From assembly GCA_013368325.1 (NCBI GenBank), contig JAACJK010000008.1, positions 434,001-498,000 of the forward strand: DNA of 64,000 nucleotides, read 5' to 3'. Every line of letters starts with the position of its first letter. The first letter of the stretch is position 1. The position numbers and the translations under genes were made by a program. This DNA comes from Ephemerocybe angulata. Lineage: Eukaryota; Basidiomycota; Agaricomycetes; Agaricales; Psathyrellaceae. The notes beneath the pieces are model-generated. The model was given only the letters and a program-made list of their open reading frames with translations, made no database searches and was not told the origin of the DNA. Shown in pieces: positions 10,335-22,664 of the stretch.

Positions 10335-13300
10335 CTACTCGTCAAAACTCGTCCGCGCACTATAAAACACCCCCGAAAGCATCGACACCGCATCCTCATA
10401 ATCCTCCTCCGACGCCCCACCAAACATCGACACCGCGTCCTCATACTCCGTATCGCACCCGCCCTCGTCCGACGCAGCAGGCCTCCTCCACCCACCCGCA
10501 GCACTACCAGACCCATACGATCCATCGCTCTGCTCGTCGTCGTCGTCATTATCATCATCACTATCCTCCTCATCCTCGTCCATCCACTGCGAGGACGATA
10601 CATCAGACTTGGCAGCACCATACATCCCAACTGGCGACGCCCTCTGCTGCTGCTGCATCCCCTCAAACCTCCCCGCCCCCCTCGGAGACCCCTCCACCGA
10701 ACGCACCCCGCCCACACCCACCCTCCCAGGCGACCCCCTCACCTCACCCGCCACCGCCGGACTCCCCCTCCCACTCCCAGGCGTAGCCGACCGCACCTCC
10801 CCATCCTCCTCCCTACCATCGCCAAACACATCCTCCCTCCTCCCCCTCATAAGCAAGTCCAAGCTGCCGGTGGGCACGACCCCGCTCAGCGGCAACGACG
10901 CCGGCGGGAGCGGGAAGTCCGCGATCGCGAGGAGAAAGCCGGGCGAGGTGGGCGTGTCGACTGCGCCGGGGCTCAGTGGTGGGAGCGCGAGGTCGGATGT
11001 CGAGCTCGATAGGGAGTCGAAAGGTGATCCCGCGGCGCTGAAGGAGGGCGGGGTGGAGGGGACGATGCTGAGCGCCCCGCGCGTCGTGTCAAGGGGCGGC
11101 GCCCTTGGAGGAGACGGCGGAGAGACGGAGGTAGATATACCAGCAGGCGAGAACGACGCGGAGGCCTTGCCCCCGCTAGAGGGCACGACAGTATCCGTGC
11201 TCGACGCACTCGACACAGACGACGAGAGCGAAATCGTCGGCGAAGCAGGCTCTTCCTCCCCGTCTTCATCACCGCCCTCCGCCTGTTGCCTTCCCGCCCT
11301 AGCTGGCGGAACCACAATCGAAAGCGGCATTGCAGCGCGCATGGTCGGCTTCCCCTGCTTCGCATCCGCAGAACCCACCGCAGAAGGCACACTAGTAGAC
11401 GACGTACTCCCCGCCTTCACTTCAGACCCAGCGTTCACAACACCCTTAGGTTGAGATACACTCCCCCCCTTCTCCACACCACCCAAAGCCACACTCACAC
11501 CGCCAAACACGCTGCCCCTCACCCCGGCACCAGCGCCACCACCCGTACCCGCCGCCACACTCCCCCTCGCACCCGCACTCGCACCCCCCAACTGCCCCAT
11601 AGCCATACTCTTCACCCCCACCCCGCCCCCATACTGCGAAAACGAAATCGTCTTCGGCCCCGCCACCCCAATCGGCGCGCGTTCGCTCAACCTCGCGCTC
11701 GAGCTCGACACGCCCACCGGCAGCACACCCGACATACGCTGCGTAAGACCCGAGGACCTCGACGAACCGGGCCGACTCGTGCTCGTGCTGCGCCTGCTAT
11801 TCGCAGACGGCGAGGGCAAGGGTGAGGGCGGGAGCGCTGGGAGGGTGATTGGCATTTGGGCTCGGTTGATGGAGAGAGGTGGAGGAACTGGTTTTGCGTT
11901 GGTGGTGGTGGTGGAAGTGGTGGAGGTGTTGAGAGCGACTAAACTCGGTTTAGGTGCGCTCGACACGGGCGGCGCAGGGATATGCAGTGGTGCAAGTTTT
12001 GGCGGAGACGCTTTCGCTTTCGGTGAACTCGCAACTCCCGATGGGACCATATCATAGCTGGTAGCTGGTTCTTCCGAAGTTCCCGAAGAAGGTTGGCCAG
12101 ACTGCGAGAAGAACAAAGGGTGGATATTCAACATTAAGAACTCGAGTATGAGCGAAGAGACATTATACCTCCCCATCGTCCTTCTCCTCAACCACCTCCG
12201 CATCCTCCTCGCCTCCCCCAACAACCCTCTCCAACTGTTCCTCAAACCTCAAACTCGAGCCCGGACTCTCCACCTCCCCCTCCGCCTCACTCAACTTCGG
12301 CACCTCAAGTTTCAATCCCTGCACCCCCGGCTCCTTCACAGGCGTCCCAGCTCCAAAAATACTCTGCTCGACGGACCGGTTGCTTCTAGCACTCGCAGGC
12401 GTAGTACTCGTCCCACTCAAAACATCCAACGCCCTCCTCCAATGCTCCTCCCTCCCTTCCCCAGTCTCTCCCTCCCCTTTGACGGACCTCGCATCACCCC
12501 CGTCCAAAATAGCAGCCAACATCTCCTCCGCACTAAGCTCCTTCTTATGCTGCTTCACCCTTTTCTCCTCTTCCTCCTCCCTATGTTCTTGCACGTTCGA
12601 GTTAGCCTCAAGATCCCTCTCCTCACTACTCTCCCTCTCCCTCCTCCCAACCTTCTCCATCCCAGCCTCTTTCTTCCGTCCCTTCAGATTAGACACTTTC
12701 CTCGTCCTCAAATGGAAAACAGGCACTACACCTCCAAGGTCCACACTCGACCGCGCCTTCACAACAACCCTCCTCGCCGTCCCCCTCACACCCAACCTCT
12801 CCCCACCCATCCCGCTACCCACACCCACATTCTCCCTCGTCGACTCCGCCCTTACCCTCTCGGACCCCACCTTCTTTTTCGAGGGGAACGGCAGCGGCAG
12901 CATAAGCGTCCAGTCCACCTCTCCCGGACTGGCCCCCTCCACATCCTTAGCCGCAGCAGCAACAGCAGCACCAAGGACGGGACACGCGCTCCCACTCCTC
13001 CGCAGCGCACTCTCCCTCTCCTTCCTCGAAAGCCTCGTACCATCCTCCTCCTCCACTCGCCCACTGGCCTCGAGCACAGGTGCGTGATCTTCATCCTCCT
13101 CCGCATCCGACTCAAGCCCCATACTCCGCACACTCCTCATCCTCAAAAGCGGCTTCTGCACATGACTCCCCACCACAAACGGCACCGTCAACCCCACCGG
13201 CACATCCTCCCTCACCTCCTCCTGCACATCCAACCCCCTCTCCCTCTCCCTCTCCTCCCGACTCTTACTCTTACTCTCCCTCTCCCTCTCCCTCTTACTG

Positions 13301-16300
13301 TTACTGCTACCATTAAGGAGTAGTCCAGCCCCAAGCCCCAGCCCCACACTCGCTCCCGCACTCTTCGTCCTCCCCCTCTCTCTTTCTCTCCCCTCTCGCT
13401 TCGCCCCCACCCTCCTCCCCACACTCCGCCTCACACTGCCCCCAAACACCCCCTCCTCTTCCTCTTCCTCCTTCCCTCCAAGGAAAAGCGTCCACTCGCC
13501 CCCCTCCGTCTCCGCCCCCGTCTCCCCCTCCGTCTCCTCACCCCTTCCATCCCTGGAACTCCTCCCACCAATACTCTTCCCACTACCACTCCTCCCACTA
13601 ACACTCCTCCCCTGCCTCCGCCCCACACTCCCACCCCTACTACTACTACTCATCCCACTCACAGTCCTCCTCCCAACCCCCAGCACCCCCACACTCACAG
13701 TCCTCCTCCTCTTTTCTCCCTCTTCTTGCTCCCGCGCTCGTCCAAGTTCATCTTCGTCCTCATCCTGCATAAGCTTCCTCAACCGATGGTCGAGCGCATG
13801 TCCCAGCCCCTCTCCAAATCCACCACTAACTCCACTCGCCCAACTACTCCTCCTAGGGGTGACCAGTCCACCCTCATCCCCACCAGCATCGACACCCCGC
13901 TCCTCGACACCCTCTTCCTCCTCACCCAATCGACGCACGGAGGGAGCAGCCACAGAAACAACAGACGCAGTCTCAACCCTAATATCCGGCGGCGCCGAAA
14001 CATGGCCCACCCGCACCTCCCCCCTCTCCTCAAGCGGCGCACTAAAGAACCCAAACGGCCCATTATCCGTGCTCGCAGGCGCAGACACCAACCCTTCCCT
14101 CAACCCTCTCCCTCCAATTCCTCCTCCTCCTACACTTGATGATGACCCCAACCCCGACCCCAAAGCCGCCGTCGCCGCCGCCCCCCGCCCAAACGGCACC
14201 TGCCGCTCCACATCAACAGGCAACACCGCACTGTCCATCCGACTCCTCCTATAAAGCGCCCCCTCCCCCTCCTCGGCGGGATCCTCAAACGACTCCGTAG
14301 AGTAGCATGACTCGGAGGTCGTAGCTACCGTGCGCCTGTCATCGTCCTGTTCGTTTTGGAGGTGCGAGGAGTGCGTATGGGTGAAGCCTCTGGTAAAGAA
14401 GATATCGTCGTCTTCCTCCGCGTTGTCGAGGCCCCCGTGGCCGCCGATATCCTGAGAGGGGTTGAGGCGTGCGTGCGGCGGGGGGTGTTCGTGTTCGTGT
14501 TCGACGGACGCTTGGTGCGCGCTCGCATACGGATGCTTCGCCCGCTGGAACGGGTTCTCCAACCGCACCGCACCCCTAGCCTGCTCATTAAAAAATGATA
14601 GATAGATAGATAGACATGAAACGAATCAGCCATCTGCAATACACAACCAGGACGAACGTAAGAGAACGAGAACTTGAAAGCGTACCTTAAGTGATGATCT
14701 TAATGAAGCATACTGCGCCCCCTCATCATCCTTATCTCGAGTATACCCCCGCGCATCGGCGGTGTTAGACGACGACAAGGATGAGCGGGACGTAAAGGAG
14801 AGTACGTCCGCTAAGCCTACTTCCCCGCCTTCTTCGTTGTCTTCCTCTTCTTCGTGTGCCGAATGCGAATTGTAAGAATTGTGAGAATTGTGCGAGTGAG
14901 AGTGTGAGTTTGAGGCAGAGTGTATGATGCTTGGATGGTATTGCGCGTAGACGGGCGTCCTCGGCGTCCGCGGCGAGCGCGAGCCCGCCGTCGAGCCCGA
15001 GGGCGTCGGGGACGGCGTCGACGGCCCCCCTCCGACACCCGTCCCCGCCCCCTCCCCACTGTCCTCCTGCTGCCAACTAAGCAACGAGACCCTCGACTCA
15101 TTAACAAAATCGCTCTGCAGGGATATGGCGGCGGCAGCAGCAGCGCGGCGCGCAACGGTCGCAGGCGCATGCATCCCGCGGAGGGACGACGCGTGCGACT
15201 CTGTGCGGGGGCGCACGTATTCGCGTTCGCGCTGGAGGACGAGGGGGATGTAGGGGATGTAGGAGGAGGTGGACTCGGTGCTGAAGGAGGAGGAGAGGGT
15301 GTCGGCGGCGGAGGCGAGGGTTGTCACCGAGCGGATTGCGTCTTCTGGGTTCGCGTACATACTCCCACTACCCCTTCCACTCTCACTACCCTCATCTCCA
15401 TCGTTCCTACTATTCCTACTAGTACTGCTAAAAGAAGACTTGGATGGAGGAGGCGAAGAACCATCATCGTAGTTGACAGTGGATGCGAGCGAGGTGTGCC
15501 GCGTACGACTCGTGAACTTGAGGCTGTGGCGCAGCTTGGAGGACGAGGGGCGGAAGCGCGCGCTGGCGCGGCGGTCGTCCGCCTCGCAGTCGAGGAAGGA
15601 CGAGTCGGCGTCGCTCGCGGTGCCCGTGCTCGTGCTCGTGCGCGCGAACGTCGAGAGCACAGGGCTGGGCACGGGTGTCGGCGCGAAGCTCACCGTCGCC
15701 GTGCGGTCAGGAATACCACTACTACTAAAACCTGCATTGGGCCCCTGCCGAGGTACTCCTCCTGGCCCTGACGTTGAGGGAGTTGGGCGCACGGGGCTCG
15801 AGGGTGCGGACGTGGATGATTTGACGAGTGCGGAGGCTTGTTTCTTGAACTTGGAGAGGAGGGCGAGGGGTTTGCGCGGGCTTGTGGGGCTTGCGGGGGA
15901 GCTGGCGGTGCCCATGATGAGGGCGCTAGCGTAGGGTGTGTCGAATGCGGACGCCATAGACTCTGTGCGCGGGCGTCGTCGAAGCGTAGGTGTGCGGCGA
16001 GGAAGAGGTGCTGGCGCTGGCGCTGGTGTTGGCGACGGTGGCGTTGTCGTCCGGTCTACTCGACGCTCATCGACGGCGACGGGGGTGTTTGGGGGTGCTT
16101 TGAGCCCGAGGAAGGCGAGGGTGTCGAAGAGGGACGCCGAGCGCGGGATGGGGGGCAGGTAGGAGGTTTCGGTGCGTGGATGTGGATTTTGACTTGGTCG
16201 CCGGCGGTGCTGGCAATGATTGGCCGTTTCAGGAACATATGCGATGTCAGGCTCGAGCCGATCCGTGCCCCGAACAAGGGCCTCCGCGATGAGGCTAAAT

Positions 16301-16362
16301 TCGTCCATCGACATCCCGGTGCGCCGCCGGGGCGAGGGCGCAGCGGAATTCGACTTGCTCAT
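10335..16362 (-). CDS. Very large Ser/Pro/Arg-rich disordered protein, 1,951 aa
   Basis: Three long minus-strand frames splice into one gene: exon 1 16362-14686, exon 2 14580-12169, exon 3 12101-10335, with introns of 105 and 67 nt, both in phase 0 with GT-AG ends. Joining gives ...SSLK|ARGAVRLENPF... and ...KDDGE|SGQPSSGTS.... The protein starts MSKSNSAAPSPRRRTGMSMD and is almost wholly low-complexity: poly-Ser, RS and RE/KR-rich tracts, acidic runs near the C-terminus (about residues 1860-1885), and a C-terminal duplicated EDAVSM motif (YEDAVSMFGG and YEDAVSMLSG). Intron 1 carries a short GATA microsatellite (14597-14614). I do not recognise it; a scaffold or regulatory protein with short linear motifs is plausible. 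The many plus-strand frames over it are high-GC antisense shadows. Confidence 0.75.
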
Positions 16363-17431
16363 GGTCTTCGTCGAGGAGGAGGAGAAGGGCCCTCCTGAAG
16401 AGCTTCGTCGACGCCATCCTACGAAGCTCGAGGCTGCTAAGAGTATGTACGTCGAGGGCGCTTACTGCTTTCGGGTGATTTCATTTTACGCGTTAGTCAA
16501 GAACGATCAAGCTTCGAAACTTTATATAGTCCAGGCCTCCTCCTTGTCTTCGCTTCCGGAAGCCAAAGCAAGGCCTTAAATATACACAAGGGTCTAGAAG
16601 ACGCCTTCGGACTGGGAAGCCCACTTGTTGCTACTTTTACTGCTCGTTGCGCGCTCGGGCACGTTGCTGTTAAAAGGGGGAACGCGGGGAGATTGGCGAC
16701 CGATCGGGGCGGTGATGCAGGTGCGGAACGTACCTGTTCCCTTGGCCTACCTTGGCCCGCTCCCTGTGTGTGCCCACCCCGGTCCAAGAGAAAGATGGCC
16801 CTACATGGATCCCACCCACACAATCCAATTCCTCGTCTGACCACCCCTGAGCCTCAATTCAATAGACAGATAGATAGATCCATCCCACCCACCAGAACGC
16901 GATATATCACCAAACTATCAAGCCCCCATCCATCCATCCATCCATCCAACATCCATCCAAGCCCAATCGTGATTCATGATCCTCAAGCAAATTTTCATCT
17001 CTCTGATTTTTCAATCACCACGATGCATGCATTCGTGTACGGTTACACACGTCGACAGTCGGTATACGCCGCTGACCATGGCAGCTGAGCGATAGATACC
17101 CAGGCACCATTCAAGTTCTGAGCCCTGCAAGTAGCTACCTGTCGCTGCCTGGCAGTCATTACTGAAGAAGGAAAGGTAAACACCATATATATACCATACG
17201 TCCGAGGTAAGACGCAGAGACGTCCGATCCTGAGCACCTCGCATAACTCAGAATCGAAAGATCGGACGCCCATGAAACCATTCAACAGAGGATGCACCAG
17301 GACTCGTACCCTCCTTCCTCGAAGGTCTGACACAATAGCCGCCCGCCCTCCATCCAAAAGCGCGCAACGACGAACCGACAGACAGACAAACCCCCTAGAC
17401 AACATGGCAAAAAAGGAGGGAATGGCATCCA
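16363..17431. other. Intergenic region upstream of the 1,951-aa gene
   Basis: No gene supported. Contains a (CCAT)n microsatellite at about 16926-16948. The remaining short frames have no motifs. Confidence 0.4.
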
Positions 17432-17503
17432 ACACCGATGGTGAAGTGGTTATCATGCTTGCCTTCCAAGCAAGCGGCACGGGTTCGATTCCCGTTCGGT
17501 GTA
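17432..17503 (+). tRNA. tRNA-Gly (anticodon UCC)
   Basis: A 72-nt intronless cloverleaf identical to the one at 7101-7172 but on the plus strand: acceptor ACACCGA/TCGGTGT, discriminator A at 17503, anticodon loop CTTCCAA and B box GGTTCGATTCC. It is followed within a few bases by ACTTTTTT, a run of T expected of an RNA polymerase III terminator. Confidence 0.95.
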
Positions 17504-18896
17504 TACTTTTTTCTCCTTTTTCGGCCGCGGGCGCTTAAGCCTTAATTTAGCTTGGGAATCCTTGGAAGTCTACTCGAGGCTCAGGCTCTCAGCCTCGCCT
17601 CACATCGAACACAAGAGAAAGCCTTTGAGGACTAGTAAGTCTATGCAGCAAGGATGCATCATGCCCCGGGTGGTGTGCTACCGGACGGTGAAAGCTGGAG
17701 TCAAACTCACAACCACTCCAACTGAAGAAAACAAATGCTCACTATTGCTATGTAGCAAGGTTCCTTGCACTGTGGACCTCAGTCAGCAGGGTGAAGAGTG
17801 GTGACTCGGAAGTAACGGAAGCGATCGAATTTCGCATTGGGGCTTGTCAATGGAGTAAATTCATGTAGATAATCAGTTGTATGTCTCCCAAATAACCGGA
17901 GGATGACGGGCACTTTGAAACAGCCTCTGAGGAGCCCGAATCCCTTAAGAATCGGACCTCCAAGAAGCCAGCATCTAAATCTACGGCAGCAAGAAATTGA
18001 AGAAAACTCAACAGCAGAAGGAAGAGGAACTTGAAGGAGAGAGTCGGGTCTCCGAAGACGAATTTGGGCCCATCATCAAACAGCCTACTTCGCTCCTCTC
18101 GATGCTGCTAACGCGAAGCCCCCTACAACCTCTTTAATTGCGGGGTGCTTCGCCACTCGGGAAAGGAAAACCGCCTCCGTCGAGGGGCAAACTTGAACCC
18201 GCTCCTCCACCTCACCTAGTCGAGTTCGAAGGTCAGGGGGAGCATCACGAAAATGCAGAACACAGCACAGATGCATGAAGGTTCTTTCGAGCAACAATGA
18301 CAACGTCGACAGTGCGAAGCAAGAGCTTCCACACCCACTTTCCCAGATTGACAACCAGAGGCCCAGAGCCAGCTTTCGTAACATTCCCATCAAGTATGTT
18401 AGGATACCTCTTGGTGAGCGTGGCTACAAGCGGTCTGCACGTGAGGGGTATCGCCAGGTGAACTGCTGCTAGTACGCAGTAAAGAAGACAGAAAATTTAA
18501 ACGGTACACGCCGGCGACAACAGTAAATCGTAAGGCAGTATAGGCTAGTGAAAAGATGGGTACTTAGGTGTGTATTGATTCCACGCTTTTAAGCGCCCAA
18601 TTAATGCAATCGCGATGGAGCGACGCTTGCCGCCGATTCTTGACGTCTGTTTGCGACAGAAATTCATATAGAGCCTAAGAGTTCAAGAAAAAACAGACAT
18701 TTCAATAGCCGGACGGTGGCACACTACACGGCTATTATACAAGAAGCACAGAACGAGTCAATAAGTACGGTGTCAGATCACGAAAACGGGCCAAACACGC
18801 CATTCCGTGGAGATCTTTAGTCGAAGTATAGCAATATGTATAGCGGGAACAACCGTAGTGAGCCTGAGGTGCGAAAGTAAACCAGATAAAAGGGTG
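17504..18896. other. Gene-poor stretch with an orphan F-box promoter motif
   Basis: I find no intact gene. Frames at 18085-18393 (-) and 18275-18472 (+) overlap antisense and lack motifs. The orphan regulatory motif at 18577-18596 suggests that a further minus-strand F-box gene once lay here and has decayed. Confidence 0.4.
18577..18596 (-). promoter_or_regulatory. Orphan copy of the F-box upstream motif
   Basis: On the minus strand it reads GCGCTTAAAAGCGTGGAATC, matching the copies before FB5 and FB8, including neighbouring bases (GGGCGCTTAAAAGCGTGGAA). No F-box start follows it, so it is read as the relic of a lost paralogue. Confidence 0.45.
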
Positions 18897-20558
18897 CTAC
18901 TTTCTCATCTTCCAGAGAACCTCCAAAGCGACGCTTGAAAGCAAGTCGCGAGTTTCCCCATCAAGCGGCGAGGTACACGAGACGAACTCCAATTTGCTGA
19001 TCTGCGGCACCTCATCCCTTCCTGCAACCGCTGCCCGCGCTTTCAAGGCTTGTGCCAGAGCCCGAGCGTAGTCGATATGGACACCTGATGTCGTCAGCTT
19101 TGACATGTCGATCTTGATGTTAAGAAGCGCAGGGAAGGGCGTTGATACTTCAAGAGCCCGATCGAGAGCATTGCCTGGCCTCTCAACTTCTCCTTGAAGA
19201 ATTCGAAGGAAACAGTCATCGATGTCCCAAGCAATGATGATTAACCGGCGAAGGGTCGAGATCCTGGCGATGCATTCCCAGAATGGCAAGGTCGGGCGAA
19301 TGCCCACTAGTATATCTTGAGCATTGTTCAGAATCCAGGAATCTGGGTCCATAAACGGGAGAGTGGATAACGGGCGTATCTCAGGAGCTAGGACTGAGGA
19401 AGAATTGTCGCTCTGCAGAACTGGCAAAACCACTGCCAAATGTTGGTCCTGTCGATCCATCCACCCTGCTTTGTAGCAAAAGAAGGAGCGCTGGTCTTCG
19501 CGTGAATTTATCTCCTTCACCCTCACCACCTTCGCTGTCTCTGGAGCCGATGTCTCTGGGAATGCAAGGATTATGGCAGGGAAAAGCAAATGGCTGAGCT
19601 CCTTCCTCCTGGTATCACGGGTGGTGATAAACACCTTCCCCATCTTCCCGCGAAATCGCAGAGGTTTTAACAGTGCCAAAAGTAGGGGGGTGTCGCTCGT
19701 ATCGAGCTCAAACCTCTTCAGGCGGCTGAGTTCGACTTCGGCTGATGGCAACACACCTTCGATGGCGTTCTCCGTGTGCTGCACAAGCAGCTTGAAGGAT
19801 ACCAAGCGTTCGGCGCTCTTGAGGATTTCAAAGACCTGATGTATATCATCGGCAGTGTAAATGATGAGGGAAAGGTCTGTGATGTTGAGGAGGCGAAGGA
19901 CATCAGGGGCCCTTGGGAGTTCCAATGTCACCAGTCGCAGCTCGCGGATATGAGGGAAGACAGCGGCTATATCCTGCGCTGTCACATCGATTCCTCCGAC
20001 AGGAGACCCATGATAAAACGCTAGGTCGAGTGTTACTGTGTCTTCCCGAAGGCTTGACTCCCGAAGAATTTCGCGGACAATATATGAATGCCTGGCGCTT
20101 ATGACAACGCGCTTCAGCCGTGTCTTCTCCACTTTCAGTACATGGAGAAAGATATGCCGTAAGGCTGAATAGTTCTTGACGATGTCGTGCGCCTCGAGGT
20201 GGACTTCTTGATTCTCCCTCAAGTTTTTGCCAACAACGTCCAGGTATTCCGTCGTTGTGGAGTCCCGGACGTGGATCTCCATCCACAGTTTCGGTTCAGC
20301 AAACGCAGTTTCCCTCCACTGGTGAGATACTGCACATATCGCTTGTTTGGTCACATTGGGGTTGAGTTTCTGTGGGGTGACGCCGTTGGCCTCCAAAAAA
20401 CGAAGAGCCAGGAAGAAGATATTGGACAGGAGCTCGGGAGGGATCCTGAAGACGGGCGACAACGCGTTTCGTCGGCGTTTGAGGATGACGAGGTCGTGCT
20501 CGAGTCGCGCGATTTCGCGATCGAGCTCGATCTGAGATTCGAAAGTGGCACTAGGCAT
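18897..20558 (-). CDS. F-box-like protein, paralogue FB4
   Basis: Intronless gene for 553 residues. The start is the ATG at 20558 (MPSATFESQIEL), aligned with the starts of FB2 and FB3; the frame continues upstream to 20672 only through a GTG and includes the regulatory motif. Coiled-coil helix (LDREIARLEHDLVILKRRR), F-box-like core (RIPPELLSNIFFLALRFL) and AICAVSHQWRETAFAEPKLWMEI are present, and the tail is DGETRDLLSSVALEVLWK. It lies head-to-tail with FB5 on the minus strand. Its leader and motif resemble those of FB3 more than those of FB5, so the array was built by copying across the two orientations. Confidence 0.86.
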   Translation of the reverse strand: MPSATFESQIELDREIARLEHDLVILKRRRNALSPVFRIPPELLSNIFFLALRFLEANGVTPQKLNPNVTKQAICAVSHQWRETAFAEPKLWMEIHVRDSTTTEYLDVVGKNLRENQEVHLEAHDIVKNYSALRHIFLHVLKVEKTRLKRVVISARHSYIVREILRESSLREDTVTLDLAFYHGSPVGGIDVTAQDIAAVFPHIRELRLVTLELPRAPDVLRLLNITDLSLIIYTADDIHQVFEILKSAERLVSFKLLVQHTENAIEGVLPSAEVELSRLKRFELDTSDTPLLLALLKPLRFRGKMGKVFITTRDTRRKELSHLLFPAIILAFPETSAPETAKVVRVKEINSREDQRSFFCYKAGWMDRQDQHLAVVLPVLQSDNSSSVLAPEIRPLSTLPFMDPDSWILNNAQDILVGIRPTLPFWECIARISTLRRLIIIAWDIDDCFLRILQGEVERPGNALDRALEVSTPFPALLNIKIDMSKLTTSGVHIDYARALAQALKARAAVAGRDEVPQISKLEFVSCTSPLDGETRDLLSSVALEVLWKMRK

Positions 20559-20663
20559 TCTTAGGAGACGAAGGGGTTCTTGAAGTTGAATGTAGGAGTT
20601 GTTGGAAGTCGATTGGAACGAGACTCGGAGCACGCGACGCCGCAAGGTTTGGCTTAGTACGCA

Positions 20664-20683
20664 TTTTTCCACGCTCGAAGCGC
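20664..20683 (-). promoter_or_regulatory. Conserved semi-palindromic upstream motif, FB4
   Basis: On the minus strand GCGCTTCGAGCGTGGAAAAA, identical to the FB3 copy, about 105 nt before the ATG. AATAAGCGCTCT again lies just upstream. Confidence 0.5.
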
Positions 20684-20999
20684 GCAGGCCAATGACAGAG
20701 CGCTTATTTTGGTTGCCGTCTGTGCCTACGCCCTCCTCGCTATGCTTTCTGCATGCTAGACATAGACGTGTTTACACCCCTCATAGCCCTGTACACACGT
20801 CAACCCGTTAGGGAGCCGAATACATGACGAAAAACAAGTGGCGACTTGGACGATTCAGACCACGGTATGGGTGGCATATTCGGTACATTATGGTGTCGAC
20901 TTTTAAAGAAGCTGATACAGAGCCTACGAAGGGAGTCAAAGAGCATACAGTTTAATTTATCGGTAGTCCATGAAGAAAACCATGCCAAAGGAAAGAATG

Positions 21000-22664
21000 C
21001 TACTTCATATTCCAGTGAACCTCCAAAGCGACGTTTGAAAGCAAGTCGCGAGTTTCCCCATCGAGCGGCGACGTACACGAGAAGAACTCCAAATGCGGGA
21101 TCTGCCGCACCTCCTCCCTTTCAGGCCCAGCCGCCCGCGCTTCCAGGGCCTGTGCCAGGGCCCGAGCGTATTCAATGTCCAGGACTGATGTATTTAGCTT
21201 TTTCATGTCGATCTCGAGATCAAGAAGCGCAGGGAAGGGCAATACTATTTGAGCTTGGTTGTGAGGGTTGTCCTGTCCCTCTTCCGATCCTCGCAGGGTT
21301 CGAAGGAAACAGTCATCGAGGTGCCAAACACGAACTGACAAATAGCGAATGGTTGAGATCCTGGCGATGCACTCCCAGGAGGGGATGTTCAGGCGAGCCG
21401 CAACCGCTATGTCTTGAACTTTGTTTACCATCCAGGAACCTTGATCCATGACCGAGATAAGGGAGAACGGACGTATATTAATTGCTGGGACTAGAGTTGA
21501 GGGGGGGCAGTCGTCCTGGAGAACTGGTAGAAAAAGTTCCAAAGAGAGGTTTTGTCGATCCATCCATTTTACTCGGTACCATATCAAGGAGTTCATGTCA
21601 GTCACCTCCTTCACCACCGCTATCTCCGGCGCGGATCTATGCTGGAATGCAAGGATTATGGTGGAGACAATCGAGTGACTGAGCTGGGTTTTCCTAGTAT
21701 CATGGCTGCAGATAACCACCTTCTCCGTGTCTTCATGAAACCGCAGAGGTTTTAACAGTGCCAAAAGTAGGGAGCTATCAAACAGATCGAGCTCAAACCT
21801 CCTCAGGCGAGGGAACTCGACCTCGGTTGACCACAACACATCTTCCTGAATGGTGGAACCCGCAAACTCTGTGGATGCATGGAGCTTGAAAGATACCAAG
21901 TGCTTCGCGTTCTTGAGAATGTTGAAAAACTGATGTATATCCTCCCTGGCAAATCCATGGCAGACGATGAGGGAAAGGTCTGTGATGTAAGGGAGGCGAA
22001 GAACGTCAAGGGTGTTTGGGAGTCCCTTCGTCATCAGTTGGAGCTCGCGGATGTGAGGGAAGACAGCAGCTATATCCTGCGTTGTCGCGATTCCTCGGCC
22101 ATGGGGTTCATAATAGTATGACAGATCGAGTGCTACCGTTTCTTCAAACCGAAGGCTTGAAGCCCGAAGAATTTTGCGGATAACTTTTGACTGCGAGGCA
22201 TTTACTATGACAAGGCGCATCAGTCTTGTCTTGCCCGATTTGATAAGGGCCAAGATATGGAGTACGGCCAGATAGTTCCTGTTGATGCCGTGCGCTTCAA
22301 CATACACTTCTTGATTTTCCCTCAAGTTTTTGCCGATAAGGTCCAGGTATTTCGTCGCTGTGGAGTCTCGTACATGGACCTCCATCCACAGTTTGGGTTC
22401 TGTGAACGCTGTTTCCCTCCACCGGTGGGATACCGCACAAATCGCCCGTTTGGTTACATCGGGTTCAACGTCTTCTAGGGTTTCGCCGTCGGCCTGCAAG
22501 AAGCGAAGAGCTAGAAAGAAGATATTGGATAGTATCTCGGGAGGGATCGTGGAGATAGGCGACAACGTGTTTCGACGCCGCTTGAGGTCAATGAGCTGTA
22601 GCTCGAGTCGTGCGATTTCGCGATCAAGATCGATCTGGGATTCAGTCGTTGGAGGTGAAGACAT
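21000..22664 (-). CDS. F-box-like protein, paralogue FB5
   Basis: Intronless gene for 554 residues starting MSSPPTTESQIDL at 22664; the frame upstream to 22739 begins without an aligned start. Parts: helix LDREIARLELQLIDLKRRR, core TIPPEILSNIFFLALRFL, signature AICAVSHRWRETAFTEPKLWMEV, leucine-rich C-terminal region, tail RDLLSNVALEVHW. The first 180 residues are nearly the same as the truncated pseudogene FB8 at 60101, its partner in the inverted duplication. The duplication breakpoint (about 22142) falls inside this gene. Confidence 0.87.
   Translation of the reverse strand: MSSPPTTESQIDLDREIARLELQLIDLKRRRNTLSPISTIPPEILSNIFFLALRFLQADGETLEDVEPDVTKRAICAVSHRWRETAFTEPKLWMEVHVRDSTATKYLDLIGKNLRENQEVYVEAHGINRNYLAVLHILALIKSGKTRLMRLVIVNASQSKVIRKILRASSLRFEETVALDLSYYYEPHGRGIATTQDIAAVFPHIRELQLMTKGLPNTLDVLRLPYITDLSLIVCHGFAREDIHQFFNILKNAKHLVSFKLHASTEFAGSTIQEDVLWSTEVEFPRLRRFELDLFDSSLLLALLKPLRFHEDTEKVVICSHDTRKTQLSHSIVSTIILAFQHRSAPEIAVVKEVTDMNSLIWYRVKWMDRQNLSLELFLPVLQDDCPPSTLVPAINIRPFSLISVMDQGSWMVNKVQDIAVAARLNIPSWECIARISTIRYLSVRVWHLDDCFLRTLRGSEEGQDNPHNQAQIVLPFPALLDLEIDMKKLNTSVLDIEYARALAQALEARAAGPEREEVRQIPHLEFFSCTSPLDGETRDLLSNVALEVHWNMK

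Noticed and set aside
10292..15934. Many long plus-strand frames opposite the 1,951-aa gene
   Set aside because: They are antisense to spliceable minus-strand coding sequence, have Arg/Pro/His-rich shadow composition, and lack start context and motifs.
17600..18480. Decayed transposon or helicase gene between tRNA-Gly and FB4
   Set aside because: Short frames on both strands without motifs; nothing specific enough to name.
20559..20672. Extended N-terminus of FB4
   Set aside because: It opens with GTG and overlaps the conserved upstream motif; paralogues start at the aligned ATG 20558.
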